The notes: generated by a model from the sequence alone, not told the origin. 50,849 nucleotides of DNA from Bradyrhizobium sp. (GCF_016213215.1 NZ_JACRAW010000114.1:1-50849), one strand, 5' to 3'; counted from the stretch's first letter, positions 16,373 through 24,595 are shown. A program made the numbers and translations.

Positions 16373-16707
16373 GTGTCCTTGCGAGAACCACCACGCAGGA
16401 GGCCCGTGCGCGATGGCGTCCGCACATCTCCCAGGAACGCACGGATCGAGCTGATACGCGACGGTCAGAGTCCGGGATCAACGACGAGCGATGCGTTCGG
16501 CGATTGCAAGATCGGCGGCATCCAGCCGGGCACCCGCTTCGTTGCGGATCGCCGCCGAGCATCAATTTCCGCCCGAGCTCATTGTGTAGACCTTCCGTGT
16601 AACTCAGTTATCGGCAGAGTTTGCGTGCGTGCGCTGAAGATTTACGCGAGTTCAGCGAGGCTTGCAGGCGCGAATTGCAGCTGACTCGTCCGGCGGTCAG
16701 CCAATAA
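16373..16707 (+). pseudogene. Gene debris: C-terminal remnant of the 145-aa protein family, plus possible Fe-S protein tail
   Basis: The frame 16639-16707 reads DLREFSEACRRELQLTRPAVSQ and stops, nearly identical over FSEACRRELQL to the C-terminus of the 145-aa protein encoded at 1967-2404. No start or upstream body is found. Further left, about 16430-16540 reads ARIELIRDGQSPGSTTSDAFGDCKIGGIQPG, which recalls the C-terminal domain of a 4Fe-4S ferredoxin-like oxidoreductase group (TDxFGDFKFDGL). That part is a weak guess. The operator element copy 5 begins right at the stop codon of the first remnant. Confidence 0.45.
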
Positions 16708-16727
16708 ATATACTACACCGTACATTC
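16703..16727. promoter_or_regulatory. TATACGGTTT operator, copy 5 (inverted), before the TetR gene
   Basis: The reverse complement of 16709-16724 is TGTACGGTGTAGTATA, a match to the other four copies at 13 to 14 of 16 positions. It lies 73-88 bp before the TetR start at 16797 and suggests autoregulation. A separate inverted repeat TGACA-N4-TGTCA is seen at 16747-16760. Confidence 0.5.
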
Positions 16728-16796
16728 TGTTTTTGTTGCATTTTGGTGACAACCGTGTCAAGAGTGATTTCGGCGCACACCAACTCGTGATGGTAA

Positions 16797-17465
16797 ATGA
16801 CGATGGCGAAGAACAAAGGTCCGAAACGCGGCAGGCCCCCGAAGGACCTGGCTGGTGACGTTCAGGCACGGATCCTCGATGCGGCTCAGCAGCTCTTTCT
16901 TGAGAAAGGATACCGCAGCACGAGCATAGACGAGATCGCGGAGACGGCTCCTGCGAGCAAGCCGACGATCTATGCCCATTTTCCGGGTAAGGAGGCCCTC
17001 TTCACGGCGGTCGTAGCCCGCACGATCAACGAATTGACCGATTTCGAAGGCTTCTCAGCCCAGGGCCGTACGCTCCAGGACAAACTAACCAACGTCGCCA
17101 AGGAGATCGTTGAGCGGTTTATCGCGGATACGCTCGACCTGACGCGAGCGACCATTGCGGAGGCGCGGCTTTTCCCGCAATTAAGCCGGAATGTTCACGA
17201 CGCTGCGCGCGACCGTGCGGCTGGCGCCGTTTCACAGATCCTGGATGACGCAACCCAGAGACTTGCACGTTCGCCAAAGGGGCCATTCAGCAACAAGCGA
17301 CGGACCGCCACCGCACAGATGTTCATGGATCTCATTTTGCTTCCGATGCTTATGCGGTCCTTAATGGGTGAGGACCTGAAGGACCTCAGGAAAGAGCTGC
17401 CGTCATTCCTGGAGGAGCGGGTCAACTTCTTTCTCGCGGCTTGCGAAGCAGATTGGGCCTCATAA
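16797..17465 (+). CDS. TetR-family regulator (AefR-like), candidate local repressor, 222 aa
   Basis: The N-terminal TetR HTH is clear: ARILDAAQQLFLEKGYRSTSIDEIAETAPASKPTIYAHFPGKEALFTAVV (about residues 24-75), after a basic lead RGRPPKD. The C-terminal half has the pattern of AefR/TetR_C_7-type proteins that control RND efflux (LTRATIAEARLFPQLSRNVHDAARDRA). The ATG at 16797 is followed by a second in-frame ATG at 16803; either may be used. An operator copy upstream and another at the RND promoter make this the best candidate for the protein binding the five TATACGGTTT elements. The assignment is inference, since two other TetR genes lie nearby. Confidence 0.88.
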   Translation: MTMAKNKGPKRGRPPKDLAGDVQARILDAAQQLFLEKGYRSTSIDEIAETAPASKPTIYAHFPGKEALFTAVVARTINELTDFEGFSAQGRTLQDKLTNVAKEIVERFIADTLDLTRATIAEARLFPQLSRNVHDAARDRAAGAVSQILDDATQRLARSPKGPFSNKRRTATAQMFMDLILLPMLMRSLMGEDLKDLRKELPSFLEERVNFFLAACEADWAS

Positions 17466-17511
17466 CGGGGTCATCGAATCAGTGGACAGGCGGGCGTAGA
17501 CGGCCCACAGC

Positions 17512-18120
17512 CTATAGCTGCTGGGGAAGGCACAGAGCATTGACGCAAAAGTCCATCATCTCGTCGAACGTCGACCGAGCCCGGACCCCGCTGACTTGGC
17601 GCGTCCTCAAATGGGCGTCCATCGCTGTAAACAGGCAGCAGGCCAGCGTCGCTGCGCTTCCCCCTCGAATCTCGCCGCGGGCCTGTCCAGCCGCGATCAT
17701 CGGCGTCAACAATCCGGCCATGCGATCAACGTAACTCAGCATGATCGGCCAGTTTTCATTGGTGGCCGTTGCAATGAGCTCGTTGAGCCTCTTGTCGTCC
17801 GCCACCCGGCGCTCATGCAGCTGGTATATCGTGCGGAGGACAGCCTCCAGTCGGTAACGAGCCGATCCGCTGCCATGAGCGGCATTCGCGGCAGCGTGAA
17901 ACACCTCCGCAAGCAGCTCTCCTACGACGACCTCCTCGATTTCTTGCTTCGAACGAAAGAAGCGATAGATGTTGGCCGGAGACATCGCGGCCCGGCGGGC
18001 GATGTCAGCGACAGTCGTCTTGCGGTAGCCGATCTCGCGATACAGTTCGACCGTGGTCTGCAGGATGAGGCGACGGGTTGGTGACCATCTGACCTGATTG
18101 GCGCGTTGTTCTTGCATCAT
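17512..18120 (-). CDS. TetR-family regulator, 202 aa
   Basis: The HTH reads RRLILQTTVELYREIGYRKTTVADIARRAAMSPANIYRFFRSKQEIEEVVVGELL (about residues 16-70), a complete TetR DNA-binding domain. The C-terminal ligand domain is about 125 residues. It is convergent with the AefR-like gene, with 46 bp between the stops. The broken TetR gene at 19504-19854 is a close paralogue (same YREIGY/YRETGY and TTVADIAR...MSPAN segments). No operator element of the TATACGGTTT type lies directly upstream of its start at 18120. Confidence 0.9.
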   Translation of the reverse strand: MMQEQRANQVRWSPTRRLILQTTVELYREIGYRKTTVADIARRAAMSPANIYRFFRSKQEIEEVVVGELLAEVFHAAANAAHGSGSARYRLEAVLRTIYQLHERRVADDKRLNELIATATNENWPIMLSYVDRMAGLLTPMIAAGQARGEIRGGSAATLACCLFTAMDAHLRTRQVSGVRARSTFDEMMDFCVNALCLPQQL

Positions 18121-18362
18121 TGTGACCGCGGATCAAAACGGGCTGCGATTTGGATCATGCTGTCTCGAGTCACGACCGGCCAGCCCAACCGACTCCCCCG
18201 TTTTCGTATGCAGCGCGCGCAAGGCACATCTGCCGTAGAGCGAGCGGACAGTGACCACGGCCTAAGCGCCGGCTCTGTTCGAGAATTGAACACTTCAATT
18301 TTCCCGGCGCGACCGCCTTCTGGCCATCGCGTTCAGAGCATGCGTGTGGCTGACTTCAGCCA

Positions 18363-18413
18363 TTGACAACACTGTTGTCGTCCCGTATTAAAATATACGG
18401 TTTAGTTTATATG
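18363..18413 (+). promoter_or_regulatory. Promoter with TATACGGTTT operator, copy 4
   Basis: TTGACA (18363-18368) and TATTAA (18386-18391) are 17 bp apart, an ideal promoter spacing. The element TATACGGTTTAGTTTA (18394-18409) starts just after the -10. It precedes the 67-aa membrane protein gene at 18429. Confidence 0.65.
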
Positions 18414-18428
18414 TCCGAGGAGATAGAG

Positions 18429-18632
18429 ATGTCAACTATTGTGTCATTCCTTCCGGAAGGACCGGTCGCAGGGCTTGCAGCAGCGGGTCTTAACCTGCTC
18501 GTGGCGCTTGGACTCATCGCGGTAAGCCTCGCGTTGGGCGTTGCGATTTCCTTGCTCATCGGCTTGCCCGCCGTCGTTACCGAGCCGCGGCGCGCGATCC
18601 GCGCGCGAATTAACGCGAGGATGCCTGAATGA
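18429..18632 (+). CDS. Small two-helix membrane protein, 67 aa
   Basis: After MSTIVSFLPEGP the protein is almost all hydrophobic: VAGLAAAGLNLLVALGLIAVSLALGVAISLLIGLPAVV. This is one long or two short TM segments, with a basic tail RRAIRARINARMPE inside. GGAGATAG lies before the ATG at 18429. It is the first gene of an operon with the 41-aa protein (ATGA overlap at 18629-18632) and the PepSY protein, behind operator copy 4. I do not recognise a family. A role in the envelope response together with the efflux pump is an inference from shared control. Confidence 0.65.
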   Translation: MSTIVSFLPEGPVAGLAAAGLNLLVALGLIAVSLALGVAISLLIGLPAVVTEPRRAIRARINARMPE

Positions 18633-18754
18633 CGGCGGCTCTCCTTCTGGCACGACATTTCATCATCTATTCGGTCAACCTCTCGCTCACTCCGGTTGAA
18701 TTTGCGTACGACATGATCGAGGCAGAGCTCCAGCGTAGAGGGGTCAATCCATGA
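18629..18754 (+). CDS. 41-aa micro-protein translationally coupled to the 67-aa protein
   Basis: The start codon overlaps the previous stop (ATGA), the classic sign of coupling. The product starts MTAALLLARHFIIYSVNLSLTP and ends FAYDMIEAELQRRGVNP. An amphipathic hydrophobic N-terminal half is followed by an acidic helix. There is no other gene between the 67-aa protein and the PepSY gene, and the frame fills this gap exactly. I know of no function; it could be a membrane-peripheral partner of the 67-aa protein. Confidence 0.5.
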   Translation: MTAALLLARHFIIYSVNLSLTPVEFAYDMIEAELQRRGVNP

Positions 18755-18852
18755 ATTAGCGAAGCGTGATGATGCGGTCCGTCCAACGCCGGCCAATCCT
18801 TTTAAGCTTTCGCAGATCGTCAGCCACGAACTCGCTCGCGGAAAGAAGCGCA

Positions 18853-19479
18853 ATGTACAAGAAACAATTGCTTGCAATCTTACTGACCTTGTCAGCCCCG
18901 TTTTCATCTGCAAGCGCCCGGGCCGACCTGACAGGCACCACGACCGCTGCCCAGGAGCAACGCGGATCGCCACAGGACGACGAGGATTTGAATCGGAGCC
19001 TGCTGACACGATTCCGGGCTGCAAAGCTGTCGCTTTCTGCGGCAATCGAAATTGCCGAGCATTTGCACCCGGGTTCGAGAACCGCATCCATCAGCTTCGA
19101 GCCGGCCGCTTCACCCGGCTATCGGGTACTGACGGTGAAGCACGCTGAGACCTGGGAGAACATCATTGATGCCAACACCGGAAGCATCGTCCGCCCGGAG
19201 ACGACCTTATCCCTGAGTGAGCTTGACGACGAGGATCGGAGCAAGATCGTAGCCTTTAGATCGGTCAGGCAGGAGCTGTCGGACGCTGTGCGCGTTGCGG
19301 AAAAGGCCGCATCGGGGAAAGCTTTAGGCGGGGGCCTGGTGCGGGAGGACGGCAAGTTGAATTTTGTGGTCGTCGTCGCGAGCGGCGACAGCTTGAAGGA
19401 GGTCATGCTCGAGCCCCCCAAAGCGGGTCGCCGGGGATCAGATAACTACCGGCTGAGCCAGCCCCAATTCACGCATTGA
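18853..19479 (+). CDS. Periplasmic PepSY-domain protein, 208 aa
   Basis: A signal peptide (MYKKQLLAILLTLSAPFSSASARA) is followed by a linker and two PepSY-like repeats. The first is KLSLSAAIEIAEHLHPGSRTASISFEPAASPGYRVLTVKHAETWENIIDANTGSIV. The second is less complete: ELSDAVRVAEKAASGKALGGGLVREDGKLNFVVVV. PepSY domains are thought to act as inhibitory or sensor modules in the periplasm. The ATG at 18853 has GGAAAGAAG upstream; the longer frame from 18766 adds a non-signal-like lead. It is the third gene of the 67-aa/41-aa/PepSY unit behind operator copy 4. Confidence 0.78.
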   Translation: MYKKQLLAILLTLSAPFSSASARADLTGTTTAAQEQRGSPQDDEDLNRSLLTRFRAAKLSLSAAIEIAEHLHPGSRTASISFEPAASPGYRVLTVKHAETWENIIDANTGSIVRPETTLSLSELDDEDRSKIVAFRSVRQELSDAVRVAEKAASGKALGGGLVREDGKLNFVVVVASGDSLKEVMLEPPKAGRRGSDNYRLSQPQFTH

Positions 19480-19503
19480 GCATGTACTGCTCCAATCAGC
19501 CAA

Positions 19504-19854
19504 CTATCTTTTGGACTCGCAAGAGAAATGCGCGGCGCCTCCGCCGCGGCGCGCCGCATCTTTGGCTGCCGTGGCAACTTCATCAAGCAGCATCGCTACG
19601 ACAGCCTCTTCGATCGTCTGCCTCGAAGGAAAGAAGCGATCGTTTGCAGGGGACATCGAGGCGCCGCGAGCTATGTCAGCGACAGTGGTCTTCTCGTAAC
19701 CGGTTTCGCGGTACAGCCGAATCGCCGTGTCCAAGAGGCGGTCGCGGTGCCCCGACGTTCTTGCCTGCTGTCTGACTCGTTTCGCCACCGGTCTCGACCT
19801 CTTGCTGCGGAGCCGCTCGTCGATCGATCGAACGATTCGGTAAACGGCGCGCAT
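19504..19854 (-). pseudogene. Truncated TetR-family regulator
   Basis: The frame encodes a TetR HTH (RLLDTAIRLYRETGYEKTTVADIARGASMSPANDRFFPSRQTIEEAVVAMLLDEV) but stops after about 116 residues, so the whole ligand-binding half is missing. Within the HTH the normal SPANIYRFF is changed to SPANDRFF, a one-residue in-frame loss in the recognition region. It is similar to the intact TetR at 17512-18120. Its end lies next to the PepSY gene. I judge it non-functional, although a DNA-binding fragment could still be made. Confidence 0.65.
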
Positions 19855-19965
19855 GAATGCTTCATTCGCTGCTTCGGGCGCAGGAGCGGCGCGATTTGTT
19901 GTCAAGAACTCCCCGCTGTTCTGTGATAATCTCCGGAATGGCCACAACACCAACTTCTGGCCGCA

Positions 19966-21261
19966 TCAGGAGGAGATTATTGTGGAGCTCGATCGTGTTG
20001 ACCACGACGGAGAGCTATGCCCGTCGATCGCTCGATTCGGCGGCCTGCTAACGCCGTCGCGGCCCTCGCCGGCTCCAATCCAGCGCTCCGGTGTGGCGAG
20101 CAGCGCCAGCGTGTGGCGGGCGATCATCAGTTCCTCGTCGGTCGGGATGACGTACAACTCGACGCGGCTGCCGGGACTGGAGATCGCGGGCCCGTGCGCA
20201 TTGGCCTGCGGATCGAGCTCGGCGCCGAGCCAGGCCAGATGTCTGACGATGCGCGCACGCATCGCCGGCGAGTTCTCGCCGATTCCGGCCGTGAACACGA
20301 AGCCCTCGATGCCGCCGAGAGCCGCTGCGAGCCGGCCGGCCTCGAGTCCGACGCGATAGGCAAAATAATCGAGCGCGAAACCGGCGCGTGGATCAGCGCT
20401 GTTCTCGAGCACTCGCACGTCGTTGGAGATGCCCGACAGCGCCTTGAGTCCGCTTTCGTAATAAAGAAGCTTTTCTATTTCTGCGCCGCTCATGCCCTTC
20501 TGGCCGAGGAGATAGAGGACGACGCCCGCATCGATCTGGCCGGGGCGGGTGCCCATCGGCAGGCCGTCGAGCGCCGTGAAGCCCATGCTACTTTCCACGC
20601 TGCGTCCGGCCGCAAGCGCGCACATGGAGGCGCCGCTGCCGAGGTGGGCGACGACGACGCGTCCACCAGCTATCCGCGGCGCGACCTCCGGCAACCGGCT
20701 CGCGACGAATTCGTACGACAGCCCGTGAAAGCCGTAACGCTGCACCCCTTCCGCGTGGTAGCGCTCGGGGATCGCGTAGCGATCCACGATTGCCGAGTGG
20801 CCACGGTGAAAGGCCGTATCGAAGCAGGCGACCTGCGGAGTGTCCGGAAAAAGGGAACGGATGACCCGGATCGGTGCGAGATTATTCGGTTGGTGCAGTG
20901 GTGCGAGCGGCGTGTACTGCTCAAGCTGCGTTAGCACCGAATCATCGACCAGAATGGGACGATCGAACGCCGGGCCCCCGTGCACGACACGGTGCCCGAC
21001 CGCCGCCGGCCGGACGTTGTGCGCCTCGCGCAGCCACGCGCCCGCGCGCTGCATGGCGGCCGGAAGGTCCGCTACTTCGTCCGCCGCGAAGGTGCGATCG
21101 ATCGCGCTTTTCTGGTCGGAGCCTTGGGCGCGCAGCTGCGGCCGCGTGCCGATACCGTCCATCTGGCCCTTGACCAGCCGGTTGAGTGCGCCGCCCGCGA
21201 CGCCATAGACCTGAAACTTCAGGCTCGACGAGCCGGCATTGACGATGAGGATCGTGTCCAT
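19966..21261 (-). CDS. ackA: Acetate kinase, 431 aa
   Basis: AckA makes ATP and acetate from acetyl phosphate and ADP. Family motifs are complete: NAGSSSLKFQVYG at the N-terminus, GHRVVHGG, ACFDTAFH, RYGFHGLSYEFV, HLGSGASMCALAAGRSVESSMGFTALDGLPMGTRPG and the C-terminal FTAGIGENS. The enzyme is normally near 400 residues. Here the last about 35 (after RHTLALL) are a Ser/Arg/Pro-rich tail that looks like read-through into non-homologous DNA. It is the last gene of the patatin/DUF3141/pta/ackA operon, 6 bp after pta. Confidence 0.95.
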   Translation of the reverse strand: MDTILIVNAGSSSLKFQVYGVAGGALNRLVKGQMDGIGTRPQLRAQGSDQKSAIDRTFAADEVADLPAAMQRAGAWLREAHNVRPAAVGHRVVHGGPAFDRPILVDDSVLTQLEQYTPLAPLHQPNNLAPIRVIRSLFPDTPQVACFDTAFHRGHSAIVDRYAIPERYHAEGVQRYGFHGLSYEFVASRLPEVAPRIAGGRVVVAHLGSGASMCALAAGRSVESSMGFTALDGLPMGTRPGQIDAGVVLYLLGQKGMSGAEIEKLLYYESGLKALSGISNDVRVLENSADPRAGFALDYFAYRVGLEAGRLAAALGGIEGFVFTAGIGENSPAMRARIVRHLAWLGAELDPQANAHGPAISSPGSRVELYVIPTDEELMIARHTLALLATPERWIGAGEGRDGVSRPPNRAIDGHSSPSWSTRSSSTIISS

Positions 21262-21267
21262 GGCGGA

Positions 21268-22236
21268 TTACGCGGCCGGTAGTGTCGCCGTGCGTCGGCG
21301 CGCGTCGGCATAAAGCACCGCAACGGCGCACGATGCCATGCGGGTGCGCACCGAATCGGCGCGCGAGGTAAGAACGATCGGCACGCGGGCGCCGAGCACG
21401 ATGCCGGCAGCGCCCGCTTTGGCCAGAAAAGTGAGGTTCTTCGCCAGCATATTGCCCGCCTCGAGATCAGGGACGACCAGGATCTGCGCGCGGCCTGCGA
21501 CCTCGGATTTGATTCCCTTGATCATCGCCGCTTCCGGATCGATCGCATTGTCGAAGGCTAGCGGCCCGTCGAGCACGCCGCCGGTGATCTGGCCGCGGTC
21601 TGCCATCTTGCACAGCGCGGCGGCCTCGATGGTCGACGGGATCTTCGAGGTCACGGTCTCGACCGCCGAGAGAATCGCAACCCGCGGCGTGCCGAGTCCG
21701 ATCTGCGTCCACAGGTCGATCGCGTTCTGGATGATGTCGCGCTTGGCGTCGAGGTCGGGGAAGATGTTGATCGCCGCATCGGTGATGAACAGGGTTTCCG
21801 GATAGGTCGGCACATCCATGATGAACACATGGCTGATGCGCCGCGCTGTGCGCAGGCCTGTCGTCGACGAGGCGACCGCGTGCATCAGTTCGTCGGTGTG
21901 CAGGCTGCCCTTCATCAACAGTTCGCCTCGGCCCTGGCGGATGAGCTCGACGCCTTTGGCGGCAGCGACGGCGCTGTCCGGCACGTCGACGATCTCGTAC
22001 CGCCGAATGTCGAGCTTGTGCCGCGCCGCGACCGTCGCGATGCTCGCGGCGGGCCCGACCAGGACCGGATTAATGATGCCGAGCTCCGCCGCCTCGGTCG
22101 CGCCGCGCAGCGAACTCTCGTCGCATGGGTGGACGACGACCGTCTTTGCCGCCGGCACGTTCCGGGCTAGAGCGATCAGCTGGTCGTATTTGGTCTGAAG
22201 CGGAACGGACGAGGCCTCGCGCAGAGCAATCGTCAT
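21268..22236 (-). CDS. pta: Phosphate acetyl/butyryltransferase (short form), 322 aa
   Basis: The enzyme interconverts acyl-CoA and acyl phosphate and passes the product to AckA. It has only the PTA_PTB domain (VVHPCDESSLRGATEAAELGIINPVLVGP at the start; SEVAGRAQILVVPDLEAGNMLAKNLTFLA and AGIVLGARVPIVLTSRADS at the end), without the N-terminal DRTGG or enoyl-CoA hydratase parts seen in longer versions. The short form may use butyryl-CoA or hydroxybutyryl-CoA as well as acetyl-CoA. It is 33 bp downstream of the DUF3141 gene and 6 bp upstream of ackA. Confidence 0.92.
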   Translation of the reverse strand: MTIALREASSVPLQTKYDQLIALARNVPAAKTVVVHPCDESSLRGATEAAELGIINPVLVGPAASIATVAARHKLDIRRYEIVDVPDSAVAAAKGVELIRQGRGELLMKGSLHTDELMHAVASSTTGLRTARRISHVFIMDVPTYPETLFITDAAINIFPDLDAKRDIIQNAIDLWTQIGLGTPRVAILSAVETVTSKIPSTIEAAALCKMADRGQITGGVLDGPLAFDNAIDPEAAMIKGIKSEVAGRAQILVVPDLEAGNMLAKNLTFLAKAGAAGIVLGARVPIVLTSRADSVRTRMASCAVAVLYADARRRTATLPAA

Positions 22237-22269
22237 GGAAAACTCCTGTTGATCCTGAGGGGGCTGGGT

Positions 22270-24546
22270 CTACGATGCCGTCGAGAGCTCGGCATTCGCG
22301 ACCATCGGCAATGCTCGGACGTTCTCGTCGAGCGCGCGCTCAGGGTCGACGCCGAACCAGGGGGCCGCGTTGCGCAGCCGGCCCGCGGCTTCGCCGACGA
22401 CCCCGCCGTTCGCGCCCAGCACCTTGCACAGCAGCGCGAACGCCGTGCGGCGCGTTCCCGCGCTCTTCGGCAGCAGCGCCGGAATGGCGGCGAGCGCCGC
22501 CGCCCGGTCGATCAGCAGCATGAAAAACTGCTCGCGCACCAATGCCTTGAATTCAGCGAGGCTCATGGTCGCCAGTTCCGGCGGGAGCGTATCCCCATCG
22601 AGGCCGGCAGTTCGGATGCGGCGAATGGCCTCGAATCCACGCTCGTCGATGCCGTCGGCCCCGCCGCGCGGCATGCCGACATAGATCAGGGCGCGCACCA
22701 ACCCTTCGCGCAGGCCTCCTTGGGGAATCTTCGCCTTGAGCTCGGCCATGCGGGCGTTGACCACCTGCTGGTGCAGCGGGCTCGTTCCGGCCTGACGCGG
22801 GCGGTGGGAGTCCGCAGGATCGATGCCGACTGAGGCCTGCAGCAGCGGCGAGCCGTACACCATCATGAAGGCCGATTCGGCAATCGCATCACGCACGTCG
22901 CGCCAGGCATCAAGGCCGGCGATGATCTGGCGGGAGGCGAGCTCCTGCATCGCGACGAAAGGGTTGTCGGGGCCCGCCGGCGCGCGGTTCTCGCGCACCT
23001 GCTCCGCCAACGTGCTGACCGGCTCGATCAGCGGATTGGCGTTGGAAAACAGCTCGTAAGGAATCCGCAGCGGGTGCAACTCGCGCGCCGCCTCCCCCAC
23101 ACCCGGCAGAAGCGTGGCCCGCACGACCGGCTGCAGGAACGTGCGATAGAGCGCGAGGTTGATCTCCGAAACTCGCGCCGCCGTGGCGAACCGGCGCTCG
23201 TCGGCCGCGTCGTTCGCGCCGAGCGCGCGGATATCGTCGAGCGTGCGCTCGTAGCAGCGCATGACCCACTGGCCGCTGACGAGATCGGAGTCCGCTGTCG
23301 CAGCGGTCTTCGGTTCGAACACGGCCTCGTACAGGCCGGGGGGCAGACAGTCGATCAGGTCGATGTTGCTGGCGAACTCCTCGTACTGCTTACGGGCGAC
23401 GCCTCCGGAAACGAAGATGCCGAGATGCCCGATGTCGTCGTGCAGCGTATAGACGATCGTCTGGCCGTAGCTGCGGATTTCGTCGACGTTCCTGTAGAGG
23501 TCGAGGATCCAGCCGAGCGCCTGCTGGGGCGGCGTGATGTTGTCGCCCTTGGAGCAGAACACGACGATCGGCCGATCGATGTTGCGCAGGTCGATCGCTG
23601 TGCCGTCGGAGAGCTTGATCTCGCCCGCGGCCAGGTGATTGCCGACGAACAGCTCGTCGACGATGAACTGGATCTCCTCGGCATTGAGGTTGACGTGTCC
23701 GCCCCAATAGCGCTCGAACCCGAGATAGCGCTGCGCCTCCGTGTCGATCTTGGAGTAGAGGTTATACTGCTTGGTCCACAGGGTGTTGGCCGGATTGAGG
23801 TTTTCGAAGTTCTGTACTAGCCAGGCCCCGTCGAACTTGCCGTGGCCGAGATCGGAGGTGAGCGCGGCGAGCCAGGTGCCGCCGAGCAGGCCGCCGGAGT
23901 AGCGCATCGGATTCTTTCCGTGCACGCCGGCCCAGTACGACATCGGCGACCCGGCGATGATGATCGGGCCGAACAGATCGGGGCGCATGGCGGCAAGAAT
24001 CATGACGGCCCAGCCAGCTTGGCAGTTGCCGATGACGCACGGCTTGCCGTCGGCCTGCGGGTGCAGCGCGATGACATGCTCGAGAAAGACCGCCTCGGCC
24101 CGCGCGATGTCCTCGATCGTCTGGCCGGGCACCGGTTCGGGCAGAAAGCCGATAAAGTAGCAGGGATGGCCTGCCTTGAGCGCGACGCCGATCTCGCTGT
24201 CCGCCTTGAAGCCGCCGATGCCGGGCCCGTGCCCGGCACGCGGATCGATGACGACGAACGGGCGGCGGGTCGGATCGACCGTTACGCCCTTCGGCGGGAT
24301 GATGCGTACGAGCCCGTAGTTGACCGGCCGCTCAAGCCCGGAGCCATCCAGCACCGGCTCGAAGGCGAAGTCGAGCACGTGCGGAACGGTCTCGGTCAGA
24401 TGCGCGCGGTATTGATTGCCGCGCTGGCGCATCACGTCCCAATACAGGATGCTGCGCTGCGCCGCGTCCACCATATATTCGGTGGCGAGCGCAAGCGGGC
24501 CGAGGCTCGCTGCATTCGGAGAAGAGGTGATCGTGTTCGAGGGCAT
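22270..24546 (-). CDS. DUF3141 protein, PHA-synthase-like alpha/beta hydrolase, 758 aa
   Basis: The DUF3141 family has an alpha/beta hydrolase core related to polyhydroxyalkanoate synthases. A lipase-box-like GNCQAG (residues 173-178) puts a cysteine at the nucleophile position, as in PhaC. A plausible triad is completed by Asp335 (CSKGDNITPP) and His374 (DDIGHLGIF). The N-terminus resembles PhaC as well (YMVDAAQRSILYWDVMRQRGNQ). The C-terminal 350 residues are helical and peculiar to the family. Neighbours pta and ackA suggest that the thioester or acid it handles is linked to acyl-phosphate metabolism. Catalytic activity is not established for the family as far as I know. Confidence 0.85.
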   Translation of the reverse strand: MPSNTITSSPNAASLGPLALATEYMVDAAQRSILYWDVMRQRGNQYRAHLTETVPHVLDFAFEPVLDGSGLERPVNYGLVRIIPPKGVTVDPTRRPFVVIDPRAGHGPGIGGFKADSEIGVALKAGHPCYFIGFLPEPVPGQTIEDIARAEAVFLEHVIALHPQADGKPCVIGNCQAGWAVMILAAMRPDLFGPIIIAGSPMSYWAGVHGKNPMRYSGGLLGGTWLAALTSDLGHGKFDGAWLVQNFENLNPANTLWTKQYNLYSKIDTEAQRYLGFERYWGGHVNLNAEEIQFIVDELFVGNHLAAGEIKLSDGTAIDLRNIDRPIVVFCSKGDNITPPQQALGWILDLYRNVDEIRSYGQTIVYTLHDDIGHLGIFVSGGVARKQYEEFASNIDLIDCLPPGLYEAVFEPKTAATADSDLVSGQWVMRCYERTLDDIRALGANDAADERRFATAARVSEINLALYRTFLQPVVRATLLPGVGEAARELHPLRIPYELFSNANPLIEPVSTLAEQVRENRAPAGPDNPFVAMQELASRQIIAGLDAWRDVRDAIAESAFMMVYGSPLLQASVGIDPADSHRPRQAGTSPLHQQVVNARMAELKAKIPQGGLREGLVRALIYVGMPRGGADGIDERGFEAIRRIRTAGLDGDTLPPELATMSLAEFKALVREQFFMLLIDRAAALAAIPALLPKSAGTRRTAFALLCKVLGANGGVVGEAAGRLRNAAPWFGVDPERALDENVRALPMVANAELSTAS

Positions 24547-24595
24547 GAGAGTTGCTCTTTCTGCATTGCCGCGCGTCAGGCGCGTAGGATGGTCG

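Noticed and set aside
18287..18302. TTGAACACTTCAA resembles an FNR/FixK box
   Set aside because: The spacer between TTGA and TCAA is 5 bp instead of 6, so the arms would not fit the dimer; kept only as a chance palindrome.
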